DNA from: an uncultured Pseudomonadota bacterium
GTDB taxonomy: Bacteria; Myxococcota_A; Bradymonadia; Bradymonadales; Bradymonadaceae
Reading direction: 5' to 3'
Assembly: GCA_950059285.1 (NCBI GenBank)
Contig: CATLTV010000021.1
Location: 1 to 43,251, forward strand
DNA length: 43,251 nucleotides
The translations under genes and the position numbers were made by a program. The notes under the pieces were generated by a model, which saw only the letters and a program-made list of their open reading frames with translations, did not search any database and had not been told where the DNA came from. Shown here in pieces: positions 23,885 through 32,879 of the stretch. Numbering within the stretch: position 1 is the stretch's first letter; each line of letters begins with the position of its first letter.

Positions 23885-26428
23885 CTACCCAATGATCTTT
23901 AAAAACTTGTAGATGACAGTTTTTTCTCCCGAGGTGGGGAAGTCCACGGTGACGCTTGCCATATCGCCCGAGCCTGAAATTGCTTTGATTTGGCCAATGC
24001 CGAGTGATTTATGGATGACGGTCTGGCCCACCAGCTCGTTGTTGTCATCATCAACGTCTTGGCTGACATCAAAGCCATCATCATCCATGTCATAGGCCCA
24101 GGATTCATCGGCGACCTGTGAAAACTCGTCGAAGTCTTGTTCCTGAGCAGAGAGGTCAAGGTCCATGCTTTGATCAAAGTCAAAGTTTGCGTCTGCGATC
24201 TGACCGTCGCTGAAGTAACGTTCCTCATCCGAAATTTCCTTGGCGGCACGCATGCTCTTTTTCTTGCTGCTGGTGCGCCAGTCGATCTTGTTGACCACCG
24301 ACTTGGGGTCAAGTTCCAGGCGTTCAGGTTTGATGTCGAGCAAGAATCTCGAAGGCGTATTCTCCTTGAATGACCCGTAGATACGACGTCTTCGTGCGTT
24401 GGTCATGGTGAGCTTTTGCTTCGCACGTGTAATGGCGACGTATGCCAGTCGACGTTCCTCTGCAAGCTCCTCGGAGTCGGTAGAATCACGAATGCTTGGA
24501 AAGAGGTCATCTTCCATGCCCACCAAAAATGCGACCTCAAATTCAAGACCTTTTGAGCCATGTACGGTCATCAACGTGACTCGCCCGTTGTCCAGATCGT
24601 CGGGTTCATCATCGCCTGTGCTGGTGTTCTGAATGAGCGCAGATTGATCAAGGAACACACGAAGTTTGCGCACCGCAGTGGCATCAGAGAGCATGCTGCT
24701 GGAACTCTCAATCAGATCCTCCTCAAGGAATGAACCTGGGGGTGGATCTTCCTCATCGTAGCTTTTCTCAAATTCTTCAATCGCGTTGATCAACTCGCCC
24801 ACGTTACGTGCCTTGTCCTCGGCGCTGTCTGGATACTTCGACGAGATGTAAGCAAGGTAGTGGATACGCTCAATGAACTGACGCAGGATCTCAGCGAGGC
24901 TCTCAAAGTGGAGCAAGTCATCACGAAGGTGCTGGAGGTTTTGATAAAAATCTTTGATTCCCTCGAGCTGTGCTGTGCGCATTTTCTCAAGTTCTTCCAG
25001 TGACATATCGTGATCGAAATCTGTCGGGTTGGGTTCGATGAGCTTGAGTTCACCATCAAAGGTAAAGTCGGCACCAAGTAAGAATCGAATCGCGTCATAG
25101 ACGGAATCGATGCCTGGCACTTGCGCAGCGTTCAAAAGCTTGTTGACCGTGCCATCTCCCACGCCTCGTGATGGTGTATTGATGACGCGCAGCAGATCAA
25201 TCTGGTTGCCAGGGTTGAGCGCGACCTTGAGGTAGGCGAGCAAATCCTTGATTTCCTGACGTTGATAGAAGCTTGTGCCGCCGACGATTTGATAGGGGAG
25301 CTGTGCGAAACGTAGCTGCTCTTCAAACTGACGCGCCTGTGCGTTGGTCCTGAAGAAGATCGCAAAATCAGAGGGTGAGAGTTCTTTTCTGGCGAGCATA
25401 ATCTGTATTTTTTCAACGACATATTGCGCTTCTTCGCGCTCATCGCTCGCCGTGAAAATGGAGATTTTTTCTCCGCCTGTTTTGTCTGTCCACAGCTTCT
25501 TGTCGCGCCTTCCCGAGTTATGTTGAATGACATCGTCTGCCGCATCAAGAATAACCTGCGTGGAGCGATAGTTTTGCTCCAGCTTGATGACGGTGGCGCC
25601 CTTGTAGTCCTTTTCAAAGCCGAGGATGTTTGCGATCGTCGCGCCACGCCAGCGATAAATGGCCTGATCATCATCACCCACCACAGCGAGGTTGTTGTGT
25701 TCGCTGGTCAGGTAGGAGAGAAGCTCGTACTGGGCAGGGTTGGTGTCCTGAAACTCGTCGACCATCAGGAAGCGCCACTGCTTGCTATACGCGCTTGCAA
25801 GCTCAGGATCTTTGCGAAAGATCTCCAGCACACCAAGGATCAAGTCACCAAAATCAAGGCAGTTATCTTGCCTGAGTTGCTTTTGGTAATCCTCATAAAA
25901 CCACGCGTTATCTTCATCCTGCTGGTTGTGCGCAAACTCATGCGCTTTTTCAGGTGAGTGCCCTCGGTTTTTCATGCGCTCAATGTAGGCGGACATGCGT
26001 CGAATGCTTGTGGTGTCCGTCTCCATGTCTTTGGATTGCAAAAGATTTCGGATGACCTTGTACTGATCCTGATCATCATAGATCTGAAAGTTCCACGACA
26101 GACCAAGACGGTCTGCGTGGCGCCGAAGAATACGCGCACCAAGGGAGTGGAAGGTTGAGAGCGTGATCTTGGTGGAGTCTTCAGGACGACCCACATCAGA
26201 GAGCAATGCATCCACACGCTCGCGCATTTCCAGCGCGGCCTTGTTGGTGAAGGTCACAGCGAGTATCTCGTCGGCGCGCGCTGTCCCCGATGTGATGAGG
26301 TAGATGGCGCGGTGCGTGATCACCCTTGTTTTACCCGAGCCTGCGCCTGCAAGAATGAGGAGCGGACCTGTGGTATGTGTCACAGCTTGATGTTGTGGTG
26401 GGTTGAGGTGGTCTAAGATTGTGTTCAT
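23885..26428 (-). CDS. pcrA: UvrD/PcrA-type superfamily 1 DNA helicase
   Basis: This is an ATP-dependent 3'-5' DNA helicase acting in nucleotide excision repair, mismatch repair and removal of replication blocks. The 847-residue product has all SF1A motifs: Q-motif LNPPQHQAV, Walker A AGAGSGKTR (residues 27-35), Ia TFTNKAALEM, II VDEFQDTNPAQYE, III GDDDQAIYRWRGA, IV QNYRSTQ, V TVHGSKGLEFEVAFLVG and VI RRLAYVAITRAKQKL. An acidic linker (about 740-800) leads to the C-terminal Tudor-like module HKSLGIGQI...VDFPTSGEKTVIYKFL that is typical of PcrA. UvrD and PcrA cannot be separated by sequence alone. It is transcribed against the two flanking TSP3 genes. Confidence 0.95.
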   Translation of the reverse strand: MNTILDHLNPPQHQAVTHTTGPLLILAGAGSGKTRVITHRAIYLITSGTARADEILAVTFTNKAALEMRERVDALLSDVGRPEDSTKITLSTFHSLGARILRRHADRLGLSWNFQIYDDQDQYKVIRNLLQSKDMETDTTSIRRMSAYIERMKNRGHSPEKAHEFAHNQQDEDNAWFYEDYQKQLRQDNCLDFGDLILGVLEIFRKDPELASAYSKQWRFLMVDEFQDTNPAQYELLSYLTSEHNNLAVVGDDDQAIYRWRGATIANILGFEKDYKGATVIKLEQNYRSTQVILDAADDVIQHNSGRRDKKLWTDKTGGEKISIFTASDEREEAQYVVEKIQIMLARKELSPSDFAIFFRTNAQARQFEEQLRFAQLPYQIVGGTSFYQRQEIKDLLAYLKVALNPGNQIDLLRVINTPSRGVGDGTVNKLLNAAQVPGIDSVYDAIRFLLGADFTFDGELKLIEPNPTDFDHDMSLEELEKMRTAQLEGIKDFYQNLQHLRDDLLHFESLAEILRQFIERIHYLAYISSKYPDSAEDKARNVGELINAIEEFEKSYDEEDPPPGSFLEEDLIESSSSMLSDATAVRKLRVFLDQSALIQNTSTGDDEPDDLDNGRVTLMTVHGSKGLEFEVAFLVGMEDDLFPSIRDSTDSEELAEERRLAYVAITRAKQKLTMTNARRRRIYGSFKENTPSRFLLDIKPERLELDPKSVVNKIDWRTSSKKKSMRAAKEISDEERYFSDGQIADANFDFDQSMDLDLSAQEQDFDEFSQVADESWAYDMDDDGFDVSQDVDDDNNELVGQTVIHKSLGIGQIKAISGSGDMASVTVDFPTSGEKTVIYKFLKIIG

Positions 26429-26712
26429 GGCACCAGGTGTAAAAGCAGTTAGAGAGGGGAGTGAGAATTAATGTGACGTCATCTTCAACGTATGAGTCTA
26501 TGTGTACAACAAACTCCTGATGATTTTAACGCATCAGGATGGCCCAAGCTATTTGAGCAGTGATCGTTATACGACGTATGGTGACATTTGAACATTATCC
26601 AAAGTTTGCGAAGTTGTAGTGGGTGTGTTAGATATCGGCCAGTTTGAATCACTGATTGAAAATTAAGATATAGATTTACCTTGTAAAGTACTCATAGATA
26701 AGGAGTTTATGC

Positions 26713-29700
26713 ATGTTGACCTCAAAGAGGATCGTAGGGATGTTGGTTGCTGGTGTGTTGTTTGGTACATCACATACAGCATGGGCAGTGTGTGGCGATG
26801 CCATACGAGATATGAATGAGACTTGTGATGATGGCAACCAGATCAGTATGGATGGTTGTTCGGACACATGTACTGTGGAGCAGGGTTATACCTGTGACCC
26901 TCTGTCGTTTATGTTAACCTCAACGGAGCAGTCCGCAGGTACTCCTGTGGGTTCATGGTCCACACCGTCAACCTATGAAGCTGTGCAGTCTGCAAACAAT
27001 GCAGCATCTGTATATAATACGAACTTGCCCGCCGATTTTGGCGAGATCATCTTTAATATGCGCGTGGATCCAGGTTCCAGTGATGACGATTTCATTGGGT
27101 GGACGATTGGGCTTGATTCGGGTGAGATGCTCCCCACAGGTACAGCTGGCGATCGCGATTACTTGTTGTTCAATTGGAAGCGAGGCACACAAGGTACGCG
27201 TACTCCAGGGTTGTGGTTTAACAGAGTTACAGGGCCTGCCACAGGTGGTAATGCTGCGGACACTGACCTGTGGTCATCTACAGGGAATGTGGCCAAGATC
27301 AGCGGAGCGGCACATCGCGGTACTACAGGATGGCAGAACGGTCTCTGGTATCAAGTGCGCATGCGTTACTCTGTATCTGCGTTGAGGGTGTGGGTCACAC
27401 CTGCAAATGCCGCAGGAGATAACCCTGTCTTTAACTTCGATCCTGTGAACCATCTTGAATTTGATGAGACAGGTTCATTCCCCGCAGGTACGCTTGGCTT
27501 TTACTCTCACTCTCAGGACCGTGCTCACTATGAGTTGATTAGCGTCGATGGTCCTCGTGGAGCTGATGTCTGTGTGGATAACACGGATGGTGATGATCTG
27601 GGTGACAGATACGACGCCGACAGCGACAACGATGGCATCCCCGATCTTGTGGAGATGAGCGGCTTTGTGTTTGATCCTGATAGCGATCAAGATCTTGATG
27701 GCGTGCCTGGTTGGCAAGATCCTGATGAGATTCCAAGTGGTTGCACAAGCGCAGGTTCGCCTGCTGTGTGTACCACGTTGCCTGCCGCATTTGATGTGGA
27801 CAACGATGGTGTGCCTAACCACCTTGATCGCGACAGTGATGGTGATGGCGTCACAGACGCACATGAGGCTGGTCTGATAGATGCAGATCGCGATGGTATT
27901 CCTGACTTGTGCGTGGCCATTGATGTGGATGGCCTCTGTGTGGCGGGTGGTCTTTCTGGCTCTGCACCCGACTCGGACAGTGACTCTACACCTGACTTCC
28001 TTGATGTGGATGATGATGGTGATGGCGTAAACACTGTTGACGAAGATGTGGATGGTGATGGCAATCCCATCAACGACGACACCAACATGACAGGTGCTCC
28101 AGACTATCTTGATCCTTGCGATCCTGACAGCGACGCGCTCGTCTGCCCTTCAGGCGATCCTGACGATGATGGCACCCCCAACGCTACCGACCCCGATCCG
28201 CTCGATCCTTGTAACCCCAACGCCAACGCGCTCGCTTGCTCCACAGGCGACACTGACGGCGATGGTATCACAAATGGTGATGAGGCAACGCTTGGTACAC
28301 AGCCTGACAACGCCGATTCTGACGGCGACGGTGTGTGTGATGGAACCATCGCAGTGATGGGTGTATGTGTCGCTGGCGAAAATGCAGCAGGCGGTCAAAA
28401 CACCGATGGAGATATGTTGATCGATGCACTTGACCCTGATGATGATGGCGATGGCATCTCCACTGTGGACGAGGATCTCAACAACGACGGCGATCCTACA
28501 AACGATGATAGTGATGGTGATGGTACGCCTAACTATCTGGATCTCAATGACAATGATGGTCCGCTGGGCGATCTTGACGGCGATGGCATTACAAATGGTG
28601 ACGAGGCAACTCTCGGAACACTCGCAGATAACGCCGACTCCGACGCTGACGGCGTGTGCGATGGCGTGATCGCAGTGATGGGCGTATGCGTCGCTGGCGA
28701 AGACGCCGCAGGTGGTCAAAACACCGATGGAGATATGCTCATCGATGCGCTTGATGCAGATGATGACGGCGACGGCATTTTAACTACAGCCGAAGATATT
28801 AACATGGACGGCGATCCCACCAACGATGACTCTGATGGTGACCTGATCCCCGACTACCTTGATTTCAACGACAACGATGGTCCGCTTGGTGACACCGACG
28901 GCGATGGCATTATCAACAGTGTGGAGACGACGCTCGGCACACAGCCTGACAACGCTGACTCCGATGGTGACGGCGTGTGTGATGGCGCAATTGCCGTGGC
29001 AGGTGTGTGCGTCGCTGGTGAGAATGCTGCGGGTGGTCAAAACACTGATGGCGACGCGCTCATCGATGCGCTTGACAGCGATGATGACGGCGACGGCGTG
29101 CTGACCACAGCGGAAGACGCGAACATGGACGGTGACCCCACCAACGATGACGTCAACGCGAGCGGCACGCCTGATTATCTTGATCCATGTACACCTGACA
29201 GCGATGCGTTGGTGTGTCCTACTGGTGATCCCGATGATGATGGCGAGCCAAACAGCACTGATCCTGACCCCACAGATCCATGCGATCCTGATCCTAACAA
29301 CGTCAACTGTGATTCAGGCGATGCTGATGGCGATGGCCTCTCAAACAGCCAGGAAGCCACACTGGGCACATCACCTGACAACGCTGATAGCGATGGCGAC
29401 GGCGTGTGTGATGGCACGATCGCGGTGATGAACACCTGCGTTGCAGGCGAAGATGCTGCAAGTGGCCTTGATACCGATAACAACATGGTGATCAATGCGC
29501 TTGATCCTGACGACGATGGTGATGGTATCTCCACGCTTGATGAGGATCTCAACAACGACGGCGATCCAAACAACGATGACACTGACGGCGACATGATCCC
29601 TGATTACCTTGACGCCGACGATAACGACGGACCTAACGGTGATCTTGATGGTGATGGTGTCTCCAATGAGGATGAAGATCTCGACGGTGACGGTGACTAC

Positions 29701-31170
29701 GACAACGATGACACCGACGGTGACGGTACGCCAAACTACCTCGATGACGATGATGATAACGATGGCATCTTGACGCGCGACGAGGACATCGATGGCGATG
29801 GTGATCCTACCAACGACAACTCCGACGAGGCGCTTGGCGATGATGTGCCAAACTACCTTGACCCTGATGATGACGGCGATGGCGTAAACACTGCTGACGA
29901 AGATGTGGACGGCGATGGTGATCCCACCAACGACGACACCAACGCAGACGGCGTGCCCAACTTCCTTGATCCTTGCGATCCTGACGACACCAGTGTCGCC
30001 TGTGAAGAAGGCGATACTGATGGAGACAGCATCATCAACAAGGACGATCCTTCACCTCTTGATCCATGCGATCCTGATCCCAACGCGCTGGCCTGCCCCA
30101 CGGGTGATACCGATATGGACGGCCTGACCAACGAGCAAGAGCGCATGCTTGGCACAAATCCGTCCGAAGCAGACAGCGATGGTGATGGCCTTGATGATCT
30201 CTTTGAGCTTGGCGATGACATCAACGCACCTGTCGACTCCGACATGGATGGCACCATCGATGCGCTCGATGAAGATGATGACAACGATGGCATCCTCACT
30301 ACCTTTGAGCTTGGTGATGCATCACCTGCCACATTACAAGACACGGATGCCAACGGCGTGCCTGATTACCTTGATAATGACGACGATGGCGACAGCGTCC
30401 TCACCATCGATGAGAACGCCGATCCAAACGGTGATGGCAACCCCGATGATGCGGTGGACACTGGCGATGATGGCACACCTGATTACCTCGACCCCACCAC
30501 GCCTGGCATGATGGCTGACCTTGCGATCACATCACCTGCGGATGGTTCCACGGTCGCGTCCGAGTTCCAGGTCAGCGGGACAACCTCGCCCGATACCGAG
30601 GTCGAAATCTTCGTTGACGGCGAATCCGTGGGCACCACCACATCGGATGCAAATGGCGACTGGACCTTCGACATCACGGGTCAAATGGCGGGTGACATCA
30701 CTATCGAAGCCAAGGTTGGCGAAGATTCTGACAGCGTCACTGTCACCGTGGACGACGCACTTGCTCCTCTTGAGGTTGCAGTCACCTCGCCTGCTGATGG
30801 CGATGACGTCATTGCAGGTGACATCACAGTGAGTGGTACAGCAACACCTGATGCCGAGGTTGAACTCTTTGTGGATGGCGAATCTGTGGGCACTACCACT
30901 GCCGATGAAAACGGCGACTGGACCTTCGATGTGGCTGTCGACGAGGGAGAGCATGACCTGCGCGCCGAGGTCACGGATGGTGACCGCTCAGAGACTACCG
31001 ACACCATCAACTTTACAGCGAAGGCCGCTGACGAGGTTGACGATGAGTTCGCTGATTACGTGCTCTCAGGTGGTTGTCAGCAAGCACCTGCGCAGCAAGT
31101 TCCTGGCTCATGGTTGATGGCGATCATGGCCATGCTTGGTTCATTCTTCTTCCGTCGTAAGCGTGACTGA
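26713..31170 (+). CDS. Giant TSP3-repeat surface protein B with DUF4215 and thrombospondin-C-like domain
   Basis: The 1,485-residue exported protein has a signal peptide (ending SHTAWA) and then a Cys-rich DUF4215-type repeat (CGDAIRDMNETCDDGNQI, DGCSDTCTVEQGYTCDP). Residues of about 75-285 form a lectin-like beta-sandwich: DFIGWTIGL, YLLFNWKRGTQ, GLWFNRVTG, GWQNGLWYQVRMRY, GTLGFYSHSQDRAHYEL. In pattern this resembles the thrombospondin C-terminal domain. A long TSP3-like calcium-loop array follows, with three 107-residue tandem units from 28294. The two Ig-like TSPADG domains and the GGC...RRKRD sorting tail shared with gene A complete it. AGGAG sits 7 bp before ATG 26713. The 3' half is a copy of gene A's, while the N-terminal half is unrelated to it. 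A surface adhesive or matrix role is inferred. Confidence 0.85.
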   Translation: MLTSKRIVGMLVAGVLFGTSHTAWAVCGDAIRDMNETCDDGNQISMDGCSDTCTVEQGYTCDPLSFMLTSTEQSAGTPVGSWSTPSTYEAVQSANNAASVYNTNLPADFGEIIFNMRVDPGSSDDDFIGWTIGLDSGEMLPTGTAGDRDYLLFNWKRGTQGTRTPGLWFNRVTGPATGGNAADTDLWSSTGNVAKISGAAHRGTTGWQNGLWYQVRMRYSVSALRVWVTPANAAGDNPVFNFDPVNHLEFDETGSFPAGTLGFYSHSQDRAHYELISVDGPRGADVCVDNTDGDDLGDRYDADSDNDGIPDLVEMSGFVFDPDSDQDLDGVPGWQDPDEIPSGCTSAGSPAVCTTLPAAFDVDNDGVPNHLDRDSDGDGVTDAHEAGLIDADRDGIPDLCVAIDVDGLCVAGGLSGSAPDSDSDSTPDFLDVDDDGDGVNTVDEDVDGDGNPINDDTNMTGAPDYLDPCDPDSDALVCPSGDPDDDGTPNATDPDPLDPCNPNANALACSTGDTDGDGITNGDEATLGTQPDNADSDGDGVCDGTIAVMGVCVAGENAAGGQNTDGDMLIDALDPDDDGDGISTVDEDLNNDGDPTNDDSDGDGTPNYLDLNDNDGPLGDLDGDGITNGDEATLGTLADNADSDADGVCDGVIAVMGVCVAGEDAAGGQNTDGDMLIDALDADDDGDGILTTAEDINMDGDPTNDDSDGDLIPDYLDFNDNDGPLGDTDGDGIINSVETTLGTQPDNADSDGDGVCDGAIAVAGVCVAGENAAGGQNTDGDALIDALDSDDDGDGVLTTAEDANMDGDPTNDDVNASGTPDYLDPCTPDSDALVCPTGDPDDDGEPNSTDPDPTDPCDPDPNNVNCDSGDADGDGLSNSQEATLGTSPDNADSDGDGVCDGTIAVMNTCVAGEDAASGLDTDNNMVINALDPDDDGDGISTLDEDLNNDGDPNNDDTDGDMIPDYLDADDNDGPNGDLDGDGVSNEDEDLDGDGDYDNDDTDGDGTPNYLDDDDDNDGILTRDEDIDGDGDPTNDNSDEALGDDVPNYLDPDDDGDGVNTADEDVDGDGDPTNDDTNADGVPNFLDPCDPDDTSVACEEGDTDGDSIINKDDPSPLDPCDPDPNALACPTGDTDMDGLTNEQERMLGTNPSEADSDGDGLDDLFELGDDINAPVDSDMDGTIDALDEDDDNDGILTTFELGDASPATLQDTDANGVPDYLDNDDDGDSVLTIDENADPNGDGNPDDAVDTGDDGTPDYLDPTTPGMMADLAITSPADGSTVASEFQVSGTTSPDTEVEIFVDGESVGTTTSDANGDWTFDITGQMAGDITIEAKVGEDSDSVTVTVDDALAPLEVAVTSPADGDDVIAGDITVSGTATPDAEVELFVDGESVGTTTADENGDWTFDVAVDEGEHDLRAEVTDGDRSETTDTINFTAKAADEVDDEFADYVLSGGCQQAPAQQVPGSWLMAIMAMLGSFFFRRKRD
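28294..29256 (+). repeat. Three tandem 321-bp units in TSP3 gene B
   Basis: Units begin at 28294, 28615 and 28936, each 321 bp apart. They stand in exact register (offset 7,354) with the units at 20940, 21261 and 21582 of gene A. They differ from gene A by scattered substitutions, unlike the identical tract that follows. Confidence 0.85.
29269..31001 (+). repeat. 1,733-bp direct repeat, copy 2
   Basis: This is the second copy of the block at 21915-23647 in the same orientation. The two copies flank the minus-strand helicase gene. Confidence 0.9.
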
Positions 31171-31178
31171 TAAGATGT

Positions 31179-31207
31179 GAAGGTTGTGGCTTTCAGTCAC
31201 AACCTTC
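31179..31207 (+). terminator. Small hairpin after TSP3 gene B
   Basis: The 10-bp arms 31179-31188 and 31198-31207 have a 9-nt loop. It lies 8 bp after the stop of gene B and directly abuts the large palindrome at 31208. It lacks a T-run, so it may be an RNA 3'-end stabilising structure rather than a terminator. Confidence 0.45.
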
Positions 31208-31279
31208 GCCCGAGCAAGAAACGCCAGAGGGGGCGGCCTGACAAGTCAGGCCGCCCCCTCTGGCGTTTCTTGCTCGGGC
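31208..31279. terminator. 72-nt perfect palindrome (35-bp arms, 2-nt spacer) between convergent genes
   Basis: The arms 31208-31242 and 31245-31279 match perfectly around AA. The core is GGGGGCGGCC/GGCCGCCCCC. It ends 8 bp before the stop codon of the GNAT gene on the minus strand and follows TSP3 gene B on the plus strand. Confidence 0.85.
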
Positions 31280-31287
31280 ATCAAGCT

Positions 31288-32133
31288 CTAAATATCGGAG
31301 CGCCCTTCGTAAAAGACGTTGTTTGGTCCAAACCCAAAGTTTGTGTACATGCGGATGGCGGGGTTGTTGTTGAACTGCACGTTCAGAGCAACAAAGGAGA
31401 CGCGTTCAAAGAGCTCATCAAGGAGTCGGGCGGTGATGGCTGTGGCGAGCCCTTTGCCGCGAGCTTGAGGGCGCGTGACGAGGTTGCCAATGATGGAGAC
31501 GTTCTCGGGGCTGATGTTGTGGATGCCACCGATGCTGAGGAGGGAGTTATCGGTGGTGCTGCGCACGCCAAAGTAAAGGCCGCTTTCAAGTTGGTAGGGC
31601 TCAAAGAAGTGGTCGGGGTAGTGTTGGTAGAGCTCCATGATCGCTGCGGTGTCGCGGTGTCCGAGGCGCTCAACCTTGACGTTGGCGTAGAGCTCGGGGT
31701 TGGGCTTGTAGTGGCTTCGGTCAAGGCCCATGCGATGCATTTTTTGGCAGGATGCAATGGAATATATCTCGCGGAATGCGGACATGTTTTCGTTAATGAC
31801 GTGGAACTCAAAGCGTTTGGGGAGGTAGCTCTGGCATGCGAGAAAGAACTGGTGTGCGTCCTTGTCAGGTGCGCTGTCGAAGAATGCGACAGGAATGCTG
31901 AGGCCCTGATACAGGAGCATGAGATTGGTGATATTACCCTGTGCGTCGGTTTGTCCATACCACTTACAGAAGGGGTCGTAAGCCTGGTCAAGTTTACCAA
32001 GGAGATAGGCATTCGCGTAGCGGTCCTGTATCAAAAACTGGTGCAGCACGCTCTTGTCATGGATGCGTTCCAGCTGAGGAGTGTGAAGGGGGACATTCAT
32101 CATCTCTGAACCGTATTCAATCATATCTGCCAT
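31288..32133 (-). CDS. GNAT-family N-acetyltransferase
   Basis: The 281-residue product carries a C-terminal GNAT domain. Motif A is VSIIGNLVTRPQARGKGLATAI, whose ARGKGLA loop binds the pyrophosphate of acetyl-CoA. Motif B is NNNPAIRMYTNFGF. The N-terminal roughly 130 residues look like a second, degenerate GNAT-like half (an FR47-like arrangement), but this is uncertain. The substrate is unknown. The frame is open upstream to 32217, but the ATG at 32133 follows GGAGGT at ideal spacing and is preferred. It converges on TSP3 gene B. A long non-coding stretch lies upstream. Confidence 0.8.
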   Translation of the reverse strand: MADMIEYGSEMMNVPLHTPQLERIHDKSVLHQFLIQDRYANAYLLGKLDQAYDPFCKWYGQTDAQGNITNLMLLYQGLSIPVAFFDSAPDKDAHQFFLACQSYLPKRFEFHVINENMSAFREIYSIASCQKMHRMGLDRSHYKPNPELYANVKVERLGHRDTAAIMELYQHYPDHFFEPYQLESGLYFGVRSTTDNSLLSIGGIHNISPENVSIIGNLVTRPQARGKGLATAITARLLDELFERVSFVALNVQFNNNPAIRMYTNFGFGPNNVFYEGRSDI

Positions 32134-32314
32134 GGTTAAACCTCCGTGTGAGAACAGCCAAGTCTTCCTTGCCTTTAAAAAAATCAATTGACGCGGGCGA
32201 CCACAATCTGTGCACAACCATCCTGGTGTCCAGTAGAAGTCTGTGGCAATACGCCATAAGCAAGGGTCTTACTGACCTGAGCAATGTGTTTGGATCTATA
32301 GAATAACAAGTTTG

Positions 32315-32338
32315 TGCTCTCGTGTGGAGAGCATTTTT
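32315..32338 (+). terminator. Orphan intrinsic terminator
   Basis: TGCTCTC (32315-32321), a 5-nt loop GTGTG, and GAGAGCA (32327-32333) are followed by five T on the plus strand. The nearest gene upstream is on the opposite strand and points away, so the terminator would end a short non-coding transcript or an upstream-initiated leader. Confidence 0.5.
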
Positions 32339-32643
32339 GATCGTATCAAGTCGCCTGTGCATAAAAATAAAGAACCTCTCCAGCATCAGACAGATAAAGC
32401 CCAGCGGCAGGACTGACTGCGGCTGAGCTTTGGCTCCCTCGTATGAGAGGTTGTGTTGTGCGACAAGGCACGATGATGCGTTCAGAATGTGAGGGGACAC
32501 TTTGTAAGGATGTAATAGGGTTGTGGTTAGCATAAAGGCACCTGACGCTGTGTGGTAGCCGCACATCAATGAATCGCTATGGGATCAACATGCAGGCTTA
32601 ACCAAATCATTCCTAATCTGTAGGAAAAGGTTTTTTGATGCCT

Positions 32644-32743
32644 GACTCTCAAGGCTGTACAACACCAGAATATAAACCTTTTACAGGTGTTAAACTGTAT
32701 GCTGAATATTCACATTTCGACCTTGTGTGAATGCTTGAGAGTC
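32644..32743 (+). ncRNA. Candidate structured leader upstream of the kinase gene
   Basis: Outer 10-bp arms GACTCTCAAG (32644-32653) and CTTGAGAGTC (32734-32743) enclose two inner hairpins. These are AACACC/GGTGTT (32661-32666 and 32686-32691) and TTCACA/TGTGAA (32709-32714 and 32726-32731, extendable by two pairs). The segment AAACCTTTTACAG (about 32675-32687) could instead pair with CTGTAGGAAAAGGTTT upstream, giving a mutually exclusive fold. A 10-bp pair alone is expected a few times by chance in a window this size. Confidence 0.2.
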
Positions 32744-32879
32744 GCCATACGTCTTCAACGTCGCATGACCTGCTCTTCTTAAGGAGTTTGGGTTTTTGTT
32801 TACATGACCTCCAATGAGGCTTAAATGTGTTAGATGCCCTGCGCGAGGGCATGTGTGTTTTACTGGTGGACGAGGTACT

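Larger units (their letters stand above)
32134..32879. other. Long intergenic region with an orphan terminator and a foldable leader
   Basis: About 750 bp lie between the divergent GNAT gene and the kinase. The region holds a plus-strand hairpin with a T-run at 32315-32338 that has no obvious upstream plus-strand gene, and a group of nested inverted repeats at 32612-32743. A frame from 32814 to the kinase GTG would add 22 residues to the kinase; I regard it as leader. I see no other gene, tRNA or repeat. Confidence 0.5.

Noticed and set aside
21915-31001. Direct repeats considered as ends of a composite transposon
   Set aside because: There is no transposase, terminal inverted repeat or target duplication. 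The repeats are the 3' halves of two coding genes.
31177-32109. A 310-codon plus-strand frame opposite the GNAT gene
   Set aside because: The minus strand has the GNAT acetyl-CoA motif and a good ribosome binding site. The plus frame also runs through the palindrome at 31208.
32134-32879. Searched for tRNA, 6S, SRP or other known RNA genes in the large gap
   Set aside because: No cloverleaf or recognisable conserved RNA motif was found by eye.
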